The notes beneath the pieces are model-generated. The model saw nothing but the letters and a program-made list of their open reading frames with translations, was not told the origin of the DNA and searched no databases. From Pseudovibrio japonicus (GTDB lineage Bacteria > Pseudomonadota > Alphaproteobacteria > Rhizobiales > Stappiaceae): a DNA stretch of 64,000 nt. Each line of letters opens with the position of its first letter. Within the stretch, counting starts at the first letter, position 1. Below, one piece after another: positions 8,331 to 19,919 of the stretch. The position numbers were made by a program, and so were the translations under genes. The stretch spans positions 62,001-126,000 of the forward strand of contig NZ_BMXE01000008.1 in the NCBI RefSeq assembly GCF_014651595.1. The letters run 5' to 3'.

Positions 8331-9384
8331 TCAGCTTAGTAAGGCCGACAAATACACCTGTTCAATCGTATGAATACTCAAACCCAGCAGCACCTAAAAA
8401 TTTTGTAGAGCATGCTCAGTAACGAATTTTTCATTGGTTGCCAGCTCGTCAGTCGTGTCGAGTTCTCTTGCAAGTCTTCTAGTCTGGTTTGTGACGATGG
8501 CGCGAAGTAATATCTTCCTAAAGTCGATGAGGTCACCCAGAAATTGAAAGAGAGCACAGCAAGAGCACTCACTCACCCTGCATTGGTTAGCGCAACAAAG
8601 AGTTCCCTCCATCCTGATTGCTGCCTGTAGGGACGTTATCAATTAGTCCTCTCGATACCTTCATGCTTCGCAAACGAACTAATAGTTGGGTAGAGCACCG
8701 ATCGCATCGGAGATAATTGAACCCGCAATGATGAAAATTCAACGCCTGCGAGAGCAGGCGGCCCCAAATTCTTACGAGAGATTAGGTACTGATCTCGAGC
8801 CTGCAAAAGGGGATATCCGTATGGGGCAATTTGGCGGTGCGGTGGCGGATGCTGATAGATAGTTCTTTAGAAGTCCAAACTGTCCTTAGAGCGCATAAGA
8901 TTGCAAGTTGCTGCGGTGCTGGTTGGAAGAGAGGCGCTGCTATTTTTGAAATGAATTACAGGTCTGAATTGACTAATATCGTTGCTCGCATGTGAGCTCA
9001 GACTGAATCTTTCTGGTCATATCTTCTTCAATTAAATTTGCCATCCGAAATATGCAGAATAGCAATGCCTAGGGGCATGAATTAGATTTCTAAGTAACAA
9101 GTTGGTTTTCGAAGTCTATATCAATAATAATTACTTTATATGTGGGGTTTGTTTATCAGTGGTCGCTGTTTTGTTAGTGACTTTTGCTTTGGTGTGAGGT
9201 GTGTCAATAAAGTTAATCTCAAAGCTATTACATAATAATATATCTACTACATAAGGTGGTATTCGCTGGTCATTATTTCAATCTAACAGGAGGGTTATGT
9301 TGTGACTGTCGCCTCTATCGTGTGGTGTGAGCAACAATGTGATCTGAAATTTGAGGGACTGTCTTTCCTATTGTGGGGGCCTAA
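8331..9384. other. AT-rich gap before the nonulosonate cassette; no convincing gene
   Basis: About 1 kb of low-GC sequence. A perfect hairpin CGCCTGC-GAGA-GCAGGCG lies at 8743-8760. It falls inside a short plus-strand frame (8728-8862, 44 residues) that has no ribosome site and that I do not call. A minus-strand frame at 8394-8642 also lacks recognisable motifs. The last 250 bases are very AT-rich and presumably hold the promoter of the neuB-like gene, whose ATG at 9385 follows a GTGGGGG ribosome-binding stretch. Confidence 0.4.
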
Positions 9385-10305
9385 ATGGTAAAAGTAATAG
9401 CAGAGATTGGCTGCAATCATATGGGCGATATGGATGTAGCAAAAGAATTAATCCAGGTAGCGTCCCATGTTTGCAAAGCTGACGTCGCTAAATTTCAGAA
9501 GCGTAATCCAAAAGAGCTGTTAACTGCGGACGAGTATATCACGCCGCATCCAGTTCCAGCTAATTCGTATGGGCAGACTTACGGCGAGCATCGTGAGTTT
9601 TTAGAACTTAATTCCGGTCAGCATAAAGAACTTGCTGAAGAGTGCCGCTTAAATGGCATCGAATATTCGACCTCTGTATGGGATTTAACTTCAGCGGTAG
9701 AAATTGCAGCGCTGAAACCTAGTTTGATTAAAATACCATCAGCGACCAACCAGCATTATGAGCTCCAGGAGTATCTCTGCAAGAATTACGAAGGAGAAAT
9801 CCACGTCTCAACCGGCATGACTACAAAGGAGGAGATGAATAGAATGATCTCGTTCTATGAAGTGCATGGTCGTGCAAAGGACCTTGTTGTCTATGCCTGT
9901 ACCTCGGGTTATCCCGTCGCGTTTGGGGACATTTGCTTGTATGAAATCACTGCCCTACAGGAGCAATATGGCGAACGTGTTAAGTCAATTGGGTTCTCTG
10001 GTCATCATCTTGGCATTGCAGCAGATGTAGCTGCACTTGCGCTCGGTTCGGCCAATCGAGAACGCCTTGGATATGGAAACTTCGAGTATATCGAACGCCA
10101 TTTCACCCTCGATCGGACCTGGAAAGGTACAGACCATGCCGCTAGCCTTGAGCCAGATGGGATGCGCAAGCTGTGCCGCGACCTGAAGAACGTTTCAGCT
10201 GCTCTAGCAACTAAACAAACGGAGCTGTTGGATGTTGAAATTGTCCAACGTAATAAGCTCAAGTGGGACGCGAACAAGCACGGTGATCTGCTCGAGAGCG
10301 CTTAA
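9385..10305 (+). CDS. neuB: NeuB-family nonulosonic acid (sialate/KDN-like) synthase lacking the SAF domain
   Basis: NeuB-type enzymes condense phosphoenolpyruvate with a hexose (ManNAc, ManNAc-6-P or Man-6-P) to a nine-carbon 2-keto acid. The N-terminal barrel is clear: VIAEIGCNHMGDMDVAKELI at the start, VAKFQKRNP near residue 37, YSTSVWDL near 95, KIPSATNQ near 118, STGMTTKEEM near 140, GFSGHHLGIAADVAALALG near 210 and ERHFTLDRTWKGTDHAASL near 235. At 306 residues it stops after RNKLKW, where NeuB proteins usually go on into a ~60-residue antifreeze-like SAF domain that helps close the active site. The stop codon abuts the start of the next gene, so the two are coupled. Which sugar it uses cannot be read directly; the fused phosphatase downstream favours a 9-phosphate product. 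Confidence 0.88.
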   Translation: MVKVIAEIGCNHMGDMDVAKELIQVASHVCKADVAKFQKRNPKELLTADEYITPHPVPANSYGQTYGEHREFLELNSGQHKELAEECRLNGIEYSTSVWDLTSAVEIAALKPSLIKIPSATNQHYELQEYLCKNYEGEIHVSTGMTTKEEMNRMISFYEVHGRAKDLVVYACTSGYPVAFGDICLYEITALQEQYGERVKSIGFSGHHLGIAADVAALALGSANRERLGYGNFEYIERHFTLDRTWKGTDHAASLEPDGMRKLCRDLKNVSAALATKQTELLDVEIVQRNKLKWDANKHGDLLESA

Positions 10306-11469
10306 ATGACTGTTATCGCTATTGTGCCAGCACGCGGGGGGTCTGTAGGACTTCCCGGGAAAAACCTTATACCTTTTCACGGTACGCCACTTGTCGCCAT
10401 GACAGTGCTCGCAGCAAAGGCGTCGAAGCGCATCGATCGGGTGTTTGTATCTAGCGACAGTCATGAAATTCTTGGTGCTGCGCAGCAGGCGGGAGCTGAG
10501 CCAATTTTGAGGCCTGAAGAGATCTCTGGTTCCCTTGCTAGTTCCGAGAGTGCATTGATACATGCTCTTCATCATATTGGCGCCAAAGTGGAGGACATTG
10601 TTGTATTCTTGCAATGCACTTCGCCATTTACAACCCCGCATGAGATCGACAGCGTTGTTGCGGCTCTCGATGACGAGAAAGTCGCTTCAGCTTTTAGTGC
10701 AGTTGAGGATCACTGCTTTATTTGGAAATCTAGCGAAACTGGTCTTGCTGAAGGGATCACGCATGATCATACTATGCCGCGCCAGCGTCGCCAGGATATG
10801 GAGCCAAGATATCGGGAAAACGGCGCAATCTACGCCGCCAAAGTGGGGCCGTTCCTTGAGTTTGAGAACCGTTTTTGCGGAGATACAGTTGTCGTGCCGG
10901 TTCACTCGCCTTCCATCGAAATTGACAGTGCGGATGATTGGCTTATTGCTGAAGCCGTTTTTGGTGCGCGATCACAATTGCGACGGAGTAAGCTAACCGA
11001 TACTTCTGGGATCAAAGCCATAATTACTGATTTTGATGGGGTACATACAGATGACTGTGTGTACGTTAGTCAAGATGGAACAGAAACGGTAAAATGCAGC
11101 CGGTCTGATGGCTTTGGCTTAGAGATTTTACGCAAACAAGGTTTGCGTCTACTAATTCTTTCAAAGGAGACCAATCCAGTCGTTGAAGCTCGTGCTGCAA
11201 AACTGCAAATGGAAATTCTGCAAGATATCGGCGACAAGGTAGCAACACTGGAAATCTGGCTGAAGAAGAATGGACTGAAGTGGGACGAGGTTGCCTATGT
11301 TGGCAATGATCTGAATGATCTTGGTTGTATGCAGAAAGCGGGAGTAAGTCTAGCGCCAAGTTCTTCTATAAAGACGATCCTTTCCATTGCAGATATTAAA
11401 TTGACTAAGTCTGGCGGTGATGGGGCGATTAGAGAAGCTGCAGAAATAATCATGGAAAATAGAAACTAG
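10306..11469 (+). CDS. neuA: CMP-nonulosonate synthetase fused to a HAD (KdsC-like) phosphatase
   Basis: Two domains in one 387-residue chain. Residues 1 to ~225 are a CMP-acylneuraminate cytidylyltransferase: AIVPARGGSVGLPGKNL nucleotide loop, LQCTSPF near 103, and a late EIDSADDW. Residues ~235-387 are a HAD phosphatase of the KdsC type: motif I DFDGV with both aspartates (D242, D244), a motif-II serine in LILSKE, a lysine in GDKVATL, and motif IV VGNDLNDLGCM. The catalytic set looks intact. The same order occurs in animal CMAS proteins. The ATG directly follows the TAA of the neuB-like gene. Together the pair could remove a 9-phosphate and then activate the acid as a CMP-sugar in the cytoplasm. 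Confidence 0.88.
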   Translation: MTVIAIVPARGGSVGLPGKNLIPFHGTPLVAMTVLAAKASKRIDRVFVSSDSHEILGAAQQAGAEPILRPEEISGSLASSESALIHALHHIGAKVEDIVVFLQCTSPFTTPHEIDSVVAALDDEKVASAFSAVEDHCFIWKSSETGLAEGITHDHTMPRQRRQDMEPRYRENGAIYAAKVGPFLEFENRFCGDTVVVPVHSPSIEIDSADDWLIAEAVFGARSQLRRSKLTDTSGIKAIITDFDGVHTDDCVYVSQDGTETVKCSRSDGFGLEILRKQGLRLLILSKETNPVVEARAAKLQMEILQDIGDKVATLEIWLKKNGLKWDEVAYVGNDLNDLGCMQKAGVSLAPSSSIKTILSIADIKLTKSGGDGAIREAAEIIMENRN

Positions 11470-11868
11470 TCTGGTTCAGAAATGTGATGATTATTGAGAA
11501 CGCTGTTGACTAAAAGTTGCGATTATCAATTATGTGGCCTGCAGTGATCTGTTGAAACCTTTAAAGAACTGTTTTTTGACAGAGTTCATATTGCCACCAA
11601 ACAATTATGTGTCGGAAAGTATTACAAGGCGTTCGAGATGATATTGTCGGATCCCTGCGATGCAAAACCTTCGTCAGCAATGTTGTCGCCCTAAATTAAG
11701 GCCCTTTTTAGTGTATCAGAGTGTGGGTTACTTGGCGGAGGGTAATAAACATAAATTTCTTAATTGAGGGTGTAAGTAGATATCTTTCGAAGTTTACTTA
11801 CTTCAAGAGTCATCGTTTTTCACTTTCATTCGCATCCAGATGCCGTCAATGCGGGAACATGACTGAAA
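11470..11868. other. AT-rich gap within the nonulosonate block
   Basis: No gene seen. A weak hairpin followed by five T (about 11686-11707) could end the neuBA message. The 16-base string TTGAGGGTGTAAGTAG at 11764-11779 recurs upstream of the acyltransferase gene. The remainder probably carries the promoter of the glycosyltransferase gene, implying it can be transcribed separately from neuBA. Confidence 0.4.
11764..11779 (+). repeat. 16-bp sequence shared with 16785-16800
   Basis: TTGAGGGTGTAAGTAG, 89 bases ahead of the glycosyltransferase ATG. The identical string lies 38 bases ahead of the acyltransferase ATG at 16839, same orientation. Both genes are surface-glycan type, so a shared leader or regulatory element is possible, though one 16-mer repeat in 64 kb can arise by chance. 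Confidence 0.4.
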
Positions 11869-13110
11869 ATGAAGACTTTAATCATCGCAAGCTATGATTC
11901 GTTTCTGACAGCTGGCGCAAGGCTTGCAAGTCGGATGGAAGAGCATGGTGTAGATGTTGACGTTGCTGTTCTCAGAATAAAGCCGAACCAGGTTGCATCT
12001 CGACAGATGACTGAGGCTGCCTGTACACGCAAGGTTTTCGATGTGAGTTTCGACAGTTTGGCTAATCCAACATTTATGGGGCAATATGAGGGATATGTCT
12101 TATCGATAGATGGACCCAGCTGTAAACGTTTGTTTATGCGTTTGTCGATATGCAGCGGATACAGACCTGCAATTCTAACACTTTATCCCGGCTTAGTATT
12201 CCGGTTTGATTATGATGGCTTTAGCGCGCGTGCACCATCAGATCTTGTCTGGCTAAACAGTCAAAAGGATTTGGAGAAATACCGCGCCCTTACCTCATCT
12301 CTTGGGAAGCCTGACAATGGACGCAATTTTGGTTTGGCTACATTGTTAGATGAAGGTGCCGCCTCTGAGATGGTCAAGTGTGAAAACCGACCTAGCAAAA
12401 CAATCGTATTTTTTGAGCAGGTGGTGATCCCAAGTTCTAAGGCCGATAGAGAAATACTAGTTAGGTTGCTTTTAGACTTGGCAAAAAAGTACTCGGAGCA
12501 CAAGATTCTAGTTAAGCCGCGCATGAAGCCGAAGGAGAAAACGATCCATAAGCTTAAGGCAGATCTGCATATTGAGAAGATTTTTCAAAGGCAAAAAGAA
12601 AGTATTCCAAGCAATATACAGATAACCTATCAACGTGCAGGTAGTCTCCTTATGAACTGCGACGCGTGTTTAACAATTAGTTCCACAGTAGCAATTGAAG
12701 CGATACATAGGGGTGTTAGGCCAGTCATTATTAATGATTTTGGCTTTCACGATGATAGCGGTGTACCGTTTTTTCTTGGTTCTGGCCTAATCTCCAGCTT
12801 GGCTGATATCGATGTAGATAAGCTCGCCGAACCAAATCCAGCATGGCTATCTGATCACTTCACGGAGGTGAGTTGTACGGCTGCTCCATTACTTGCAGAG
12901 TTCATGCAACTCGCTAAATCAGCAAGAGAAAATCATTTGCCACCGATCGACGTTTCACCTTGGTTGGGTTCAGAGCAAGTCTTAGCCGAGCTTCGAAGCT
13001 CTTACAGTGATGATGACATCGCGTTGGGTTGGTATCGAAAACCTGGCAAGAAGCTGCCGATCAAAGTGCTCTCAGATATCTATCAAGCATTCTCAGGTTT
13101 TTTTCGATAA
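11869..13110 (+). CDS. Putative glycosyltransferase of the nonulosonate cassette (DUF6716-like)
   Basis: 413 residues, no signal peptide and no strong membrane segment. It opens KTLIIASYDSFLTAGARL, and later has TIVFFEQVVIPSSKADREIL (about 180-205), KILVKPRMKPKEKT (near 220) and SSTVAIEAIHRGVRPVIIND (about 270-290). The last block is laid out like the nucleotide-sugar binding half of GT-B transferases, including polysialyl/capsule types. The N-terminal motif and the neighbourhood recall DUF6716 proteins that travel with neuB and neuA in actinobacteria; that match is from memory. The simplest role is transfer of the CMP-activated nonulosonate to a surface glycan. Base composition is AT-rich like neuBA and unlike the flanking acnB, which suggests transfer as a block. 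Confidence 0.6.
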   Translation: MKTLIIASYDSFLTAGARLASRMEEHGVDVDVAVLRIKPNQVASRQMTEAACTRKVFDVSFDSLANPTFMGQYEGYVLSIDGPSCKRLFMRLSICSGYRPAILTLYPGLVFRFDYDGFSARAPSDLVWLNSQKDLEKYRALTSSLGKPDNGRNFGLATLLDEGAASEMVKCENRPSKTIVFFEQVVIPSSKADREILVRLLLDLAKKYSEHKILVKPRMKPKEKTIHKLKADLHIEKIFQRQKESIPSNIQITYQRAGSLLMNCDACLTISSTVAIEAIHRGVRPVIINDFGFHDDSGVPFFLGSGLISSLADIDVDKLAEPNPAWLSDHFTEVSCTAAPLLAEFMQLAKSARENHLPPIDVSPWLGSEQVLAELRSSYSDDDIALGWYRKPGKKLPIKVLSDIYQAFSGFFR

Positions 13111-13551
13111 CAAAATCAGAGTCTCGTCGCCTTTAAGGTACCGGCAGTGTACCGAAGTCGCCACATTCTACACTTTTCAGTCCTAGGTCCGAGGCACATC
13201 GTTCTATGAATTTTATGAAGGGCTAAACCCAACCTTTACTATCTGTTTTTCGGTTGATCAAGCTCAGAAGAGGACATTTTCTCTTCTACCTGCCTGCAGT
13301 TCTCCAAAGCACAACGCCAAACCGTGAAGTCCGAGGCTGAACCTCTTTTCGTCAACAACTGCCTGCCTTCTGTAAATGCAGCTCACTCCGTAATGCCGAC
13401 ACCAAACCAGTACCCTGATTTTCTCGGAAAAATCTTGCAAGTCTGTGTTGCTTGGTATACATCCGCATACAACACGACTTGCTCCGGTTTACCAGAAGTC
13501 TCAGTAATCCGGCGTCCAAGCTACATTTAACACTAAATCGCCAGGATAATC
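13111..13551. other. Gap before acnB
   Basis: No convincing gene. A 68-codon frame at 13324-13530 has no ribosome site and no motif. The region marks the return from AT-rich to typical composition and should include the acnB promoter; an AGGA ribosome site lies just before the ATG at 13552. Confidence 0.4.
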
Positions 13552-16338
<2,787 letters not shown>

Positions 16339-16369
16339 GAGCTGACCATTCCTACAAGACAGATAAGTT

Positions 16370-16397
16370 GAGGGGCGATAAAACTTTATCGCCCCTC
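16370..16397 (+). terminator. Strong hairpin terminator after acnB
   Basis: GAGGGGCGATAAA (16370-16382) pairs perfectly with TTTATCGCCCCTC (16385-16397) across a tiny loop, 31 bases after the acnB stop. The T-run is short but the stem is long and GC-rich. Confidence 0.8.
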
Positions 16398-16838
16398 TAA
16401 CTGCGTTTGGTGATAGGTACCCAACACCGGAGTAATACAACGAACTGTGCAGAAGCATTCTTGAACTTCTCACTAGGAAGACAGTCAAGCAATGAACCTT
16501 GAGTGAGCGCATACATCAAGAAAACGTTTGCTGTGTGAGCGTACGCATATCCCGCTTACTTCGTCGCGTTCGACCGGTTCAATGCATCACAGCTTTGTTG
16601 CCGTTCGCAACATCGCAAGCTGATATCGACGCGCACTCTTGCACTATACATAAGTATTAGAAAGGCGAGATAAGCTCGGAAGTTAAGAACCAAATTTAAA
16701 CAAAATCCAGTATTATTTATATTAGAACTTTATTTGCGCAGCCGCTTTCGTGTAGGCACAGCCTGAGAAGATCGGTGCTGCAACTTGAGGGTGTAAGTAG
16801 CCTCAATAAAGCCAGCCAATTGGAACCTGGGAATTCCT
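16398..16838. other. Gap upstream of the acyltransferase gene
   Basis: No gene seen. The middle (about 16660-16730) is very AT-rich and is the likely promoter region. A copy of the 16-base element TTGAGGGTGTAAGTAG lies at 16785-16800. Confidence 0.4.
16785..16800 (+). repeat. 16-bp sequence shared with 11764-11779
   Basis: Second copy of TTGAGGGTGTAAGTAG, 38 bases before the acyltransferase ATG; see the copy upstream of the glycosyltransferase gene. Confidence 0.4.
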
Positions 16839-18797
16839 ATGACTGCCTTTTTCAACAAGCAAACGAGATTTCGGGGTGATATTGAGGGGCTGCGCGGCCT
16901 TGCGGTTCTTCTGGTCGTTCTATTTCACTTTCGGCTCTGCGGAAGTTCTGGTGGATTTTTGGGTGTTGACCTGTTTTTCGTGATTTCGGGTTTTTTGATG
17001 ACCCAGATCATCTTGAGCTCACAGTTCGGCTGGAGCATCCCAAGTCTAAAACAGTTTTATTCTAAACGGTTCTGGCGCATTGCGCCCGCGTATCTTTTCG
17101 CCGTGGCAATTGCGTCCTTGGTCGCTCTTTCAAATCAATGGGCGCTTATCATCGATAAATTTACGCAGTCTCTTCTGAGCTCGCTGGCCTTCTCATATAA
17201 TGTATATGCACCGCTCGAGACCGGCTATTTTGCAGCGGCTGCAATCACCAAACCATTTCTGCATCTCTGGTCCCTTGGGGTCGAAGTGCAGTTTTATCTG
17301 CTCTGGCCTGTTCTCCTCTTTTTTATCTACAAACGCCCATTCCGGCAGCAAGTTCTGGCCATTGCGGCAATTACAACTATCTCTTTGATTTATGCGGTAA
17401 TAAGTCAGCTAGATGGCGATGAGGACGCGTACTTCCGTTTGACCGCGCGCTTGTGGCAGTTTGGAGCAGGGGGGCTCATAGCGCTTGCACTCAAGCGTAC
17501 GCCCGCTGAGAGCAACTCGAGGCTGTTTTCATATATAGGTATTGCATCCCTGCTTCTTATTCTCCTTCTTTCCTACGCTTCTCCTTGGGAAGACTGGAAT
17601 GTAGTTTCAGCAACGCTTATTACTGTTGCCGGGGCAAGCTTGATTTACATTGGGGGGAGGCAGAATGTAATCAGCAGCCGGGTATTGTCGGTTAAGCCAA
17701 TCCGGACGCTGGGTTTGGTCTCGTACAGCGTTTATCTCATCCACTGGCCTCTGGCAGTTGGTCTATATTTCTACTTTCCAGATTTTGAGACAGACAGTTC
17801 CATCCGTATAGGAGGAGCAATTCTCTCAGTCGTCTTAGGTGCGCTCCTATACTGGGCCGTTGAAAAGAAATTCCGACTTCAGAAAGGGCAGGTCCAGCCT
17901 GCCGCAAAGAAATGGCTTACCGCTAGCACCTTTGGTGTGCTCCTCGTCTTCGCGGTAGGCTTGCAGTCTGAAAGGCTTTGGCCGCTGGTTTTTGACAGCC
18001 GCTTGATTGAGTTATCTGCACTCGACCGGGATTTCCGCGAATACGGAGGCGAAAGCTGCAACGGAGATCCAAAAGTCTTCTGCGTTCTGGGAGACCAAAT
18101 AAAGGCTCCGGAACTGGTCCTTTGGGGCGATTCCCACGCAAGGCATTTTGCACTCGGTATTGACCGGGTGTTCACTGAGCAAAATCGTAATGCAGTGTCA
18201 TTTGCAACAAGTGGCTGCGCACCCACGGGAAACTGGGCGAACCAGCGGGCAAGTAACTTTGCGAACTGCAAGGCTGCCAATCAGGCAGTTATGGCCTACC
18301 TTGCGTCAGAGCAGAGCCCGCACCGTGTTCTACTTGCCGCGCGATGGTTTAAGTTTACTCCAGGAGTTAATAGTTTCTCGGATTTCAACAACCCAGCCTC
18401 TCCGGCTCGTGATATCGAAGGCGTCCTTGATCAGACGTTTAGTGAGTTAAAAGCTCTGGGGAAACAAGTGACCATTGCCCTTCAAGCTCCAGAGTATAGA
18501 GGGAAGGGGCAACTGCGCACCTGTCAGGATGCCTTCATCAAAAATGACGGTTCAATGCGTATTGCCTGCGACAGACCTGCGACAGATCACCTAAAGCGAC
18601 AGCGTGAGATGGACAGGCTACTTATCGGCGTTGCTTCCAGATATGACAATGTCGAGGTCGCTGACGTGAAATCCGTGTTCTGTGACAGTGAAGGATGCCT
18701 CTTGGCTCAATCAGACAAGTTCTACTACCGCGACACAAACCACCTCAATCGTATCGGCGCCGAAAAAGTTGTACGTGAGGCGTTCATTGGGATGTGA
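16839..18797 (+). CDS. Membrane O-acyltransferase (OafA/YrhL type) with C-terminal SGNH domain
   Basis: 652 residues. The N-terminal ~360 are an acyltransferase-3 domain: FRGDIEGLRGLAVLLVVLFH at the start, GGFLGVDLFFVISGFLM near residue 45, RFWRIAPAY near 75, LWSLGVEVQFYLLWPV near 145, and about ten membrane helices. The C-terminal part is a periplasmic SGNH hydrolase-like domain with LVLWGDSHARHF near 430 and a D-x-x-H pair in DTNHLN near 635. Such proteins acetylate lipopolysaccharide, capsule or other surface glycans, the SGNH half receiving and passing on the acyl group. It stands alone but lies close to the nonulosonate cassette and shares a 16-base upstream element with it; a joint role on one glycan is speculative. 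Confidence 0.9.
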   Translation: MTAFFNKQTRFRGDIEGLRGLAVLLVVLFHFRLCGSSGGFLGVDLFFVISGFLMTQIILSSQFGWSIPSLKQFYSKRFWRIAPAYLFAVAIASLVALSNQWALIIDKFTQSLLSSLAFSYNVYAPLETGYFAAAAITKPFLHLWSLGVEVQFYLLWPVLLFFIYKRPFRQQVLAIAAITTISLIYAVISQLDGDEDAYFRLTARLWQFGAGGLIALALKRTPAESNSRLFSYIGIASLLLILLLSYASPWEDWNVVSATLITVAGASLIYIGGRQNVISSRVLSVKPIRTLGLVSYSVYLIHWPLAVGLYFYFPDFETDSSIRIGGAILSVVLGALLYWAVEKKFRLQKGQVQPAAKKWLTASTFGVLLVFAVGLQSERLWPLVFDSRLIELSALDRDFREYGGESCNGDPKVFCVLGDQIKAPELVLWGDSHARHFALGIDRVFTEQNRNAVSFATSGCAPTGNWANQRASNFANCKAANQAVMAYLASEQSPHRVLLAARWFKFTPGVNSFSDFNNPASPARDIEGVLDQTFSELKALGKQVTIALQAPEYRGKGQLRTCQDAFIKNDGSMRIACDRPATDHLKRQREMDRLLIGVASRYDNVEVADVKSVFCDSEGCLLAQSDKFYYRDTNHLNRIGAEKVVREAFIGM

Positions 18798-18969
18798 GCT
18801 CTCTCGAGCAAATGGTCTGCAGAACATCTTGCTAAGACCCAAGCAGGCCATATCTGGAGCTCCTCCCTAGTGATATCCTGGGCTGTCAGCTACTTAAATC
18901 TGATCGACGGCTTCGAATGTTTTAGTAAGGGCGGCGCCGATTGGTGTCGCTCTTTGTTGTCTACCAATC

Positions 18970-19827
18970 TCACAGTGCAGCAAGCCGTCCGCGATGCAGT
19001 TCAATCAGTTGCACGATCCGGTCGGTCATCATCCGCACCTCGGGCAGATGGCGGCGGTCGTCGTGCATCGTCACCCATTGGTGTTTGGTTAGCTCCTCAA
19101 TCACCGGCCCACTTCGCCGCAACTGAGAAACGGTGTCACCCAGAAAGCAGGGCAGAATCGAAGTGCCTGCGCCAGCGCAAAGCATGTCCAGCAGAGTGTT
19201 TTGAGAACTCACCTGCATGACCATCTCACTGCCATGCTGCTCCAGCAGCCAGCGGGAGGAATGTGTGTTTGCGAACTCTGGCGCAATACCGATCCACCGA
19301 TTCATCACCGCCTCGTCAGCCCCAACCGCCACGTAGGGCGCAAATTCGACGGGAGGCAGACGCTTACTCGCCAGACCGATCTCCGCAGGAGGAGAACTGC
19401 GCAGCCCGATATCGATCTCGCGCTTCTTAATGTTCAGCCGATCCTCGCTGGAAATGAACACCACCTCAAACCCATCCTCCGGCGCACACAGTTCGGCAAC
19501 ATGCATACTGAGAAATTTCATGGTCCAGCTTCCGGCAGAAACCCGAACCTGAGGCTTTCGGGACTTTGCGCTCAGCCATTGTTCAAACCCGGCATAAGCA
19601 CACTGAAACGGTTCCAGCTGCTCCAGAACGTCATGCCCGTCCTCGGTCAGCACATAACCGGACTGCATCCGATCAAATAGCTTTAGTCCGATTTCTTCTT
19701 CCAGCTGCTGCATGCGGCGGCTGAGGGTGGCTGGACTGCACGCCAGCTTCTGCGCCGCTTCACTCAGCGTGCCGCAAGCTGCAAGTACAAGGAATGCATT
19801 GAGATTATCTAGCAATCGAACCTTCAC
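18970..19827 (-). CDS. LysR-family transcriptional regulator
   Basis: N-terminal winged helix (LNAFLVLAACGTLSEAAQKL then SPATLSRRMQQLEEEIGLKLF) followed by a substrate-binding domain; about 285 residues. I favour a GTG start at 19827, eight residues before the conserved LNAFLVLA; the frame opens further up at a TTG (19878) with a leader that does not fit the family. It is divergent from a tiny membrane-protein gene at 19920, across a gap of about 90 bases, which is the usual layout for a LysR regulator and its target. The inducer is unknown. Confidence 0.88.
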   Translation of the reverse strand: MKVRLLDNLNAFLVLAACGTLSEAAQKLACSPATLSRRMQQLEEEIGLKLFDRMQSGYVLTEDGHDVLEQLEPFQCAYAGFEQWLSAKSRKPQVRVSAGSWTMKFLSMHVAELCAPEDGFEVVFISSEDRLNIKKREIDIGLRSSPPAEIGLASKRLPPVEFAPYVAVGADEAVMNRWIGIAPEFANTHSSRWLLEQHGSEMVMQVSSQNTLLDMLCAGAGTSILPCFLGDTVSQLRRSGPVIEELTKHQWVTMHDDRRHLPEVRMMTDRIVQLIELHRGRLAAL

Positions 19828-19919
19828 TTTTGAAAACTGCTTTTGAAATTTGGCCGCTATTCGGCGGGGAGAATACAATCAAAGATAGGCTCACTTCTCA
19901 TCAATGAAAAGGAGCCGTG

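Noticed and set aside
8394-8642. Minus-strand frame (82 residues) beyond the IS
   Set aside because: I looked for the lost LysR N-terminal half here but found no helix-turn-helix pattern.
13324-13530. 68-residue plus-strand frame before acnB
   Set aside because: No ribosome site, no motif and no codon bias; more likely the acnB leader.
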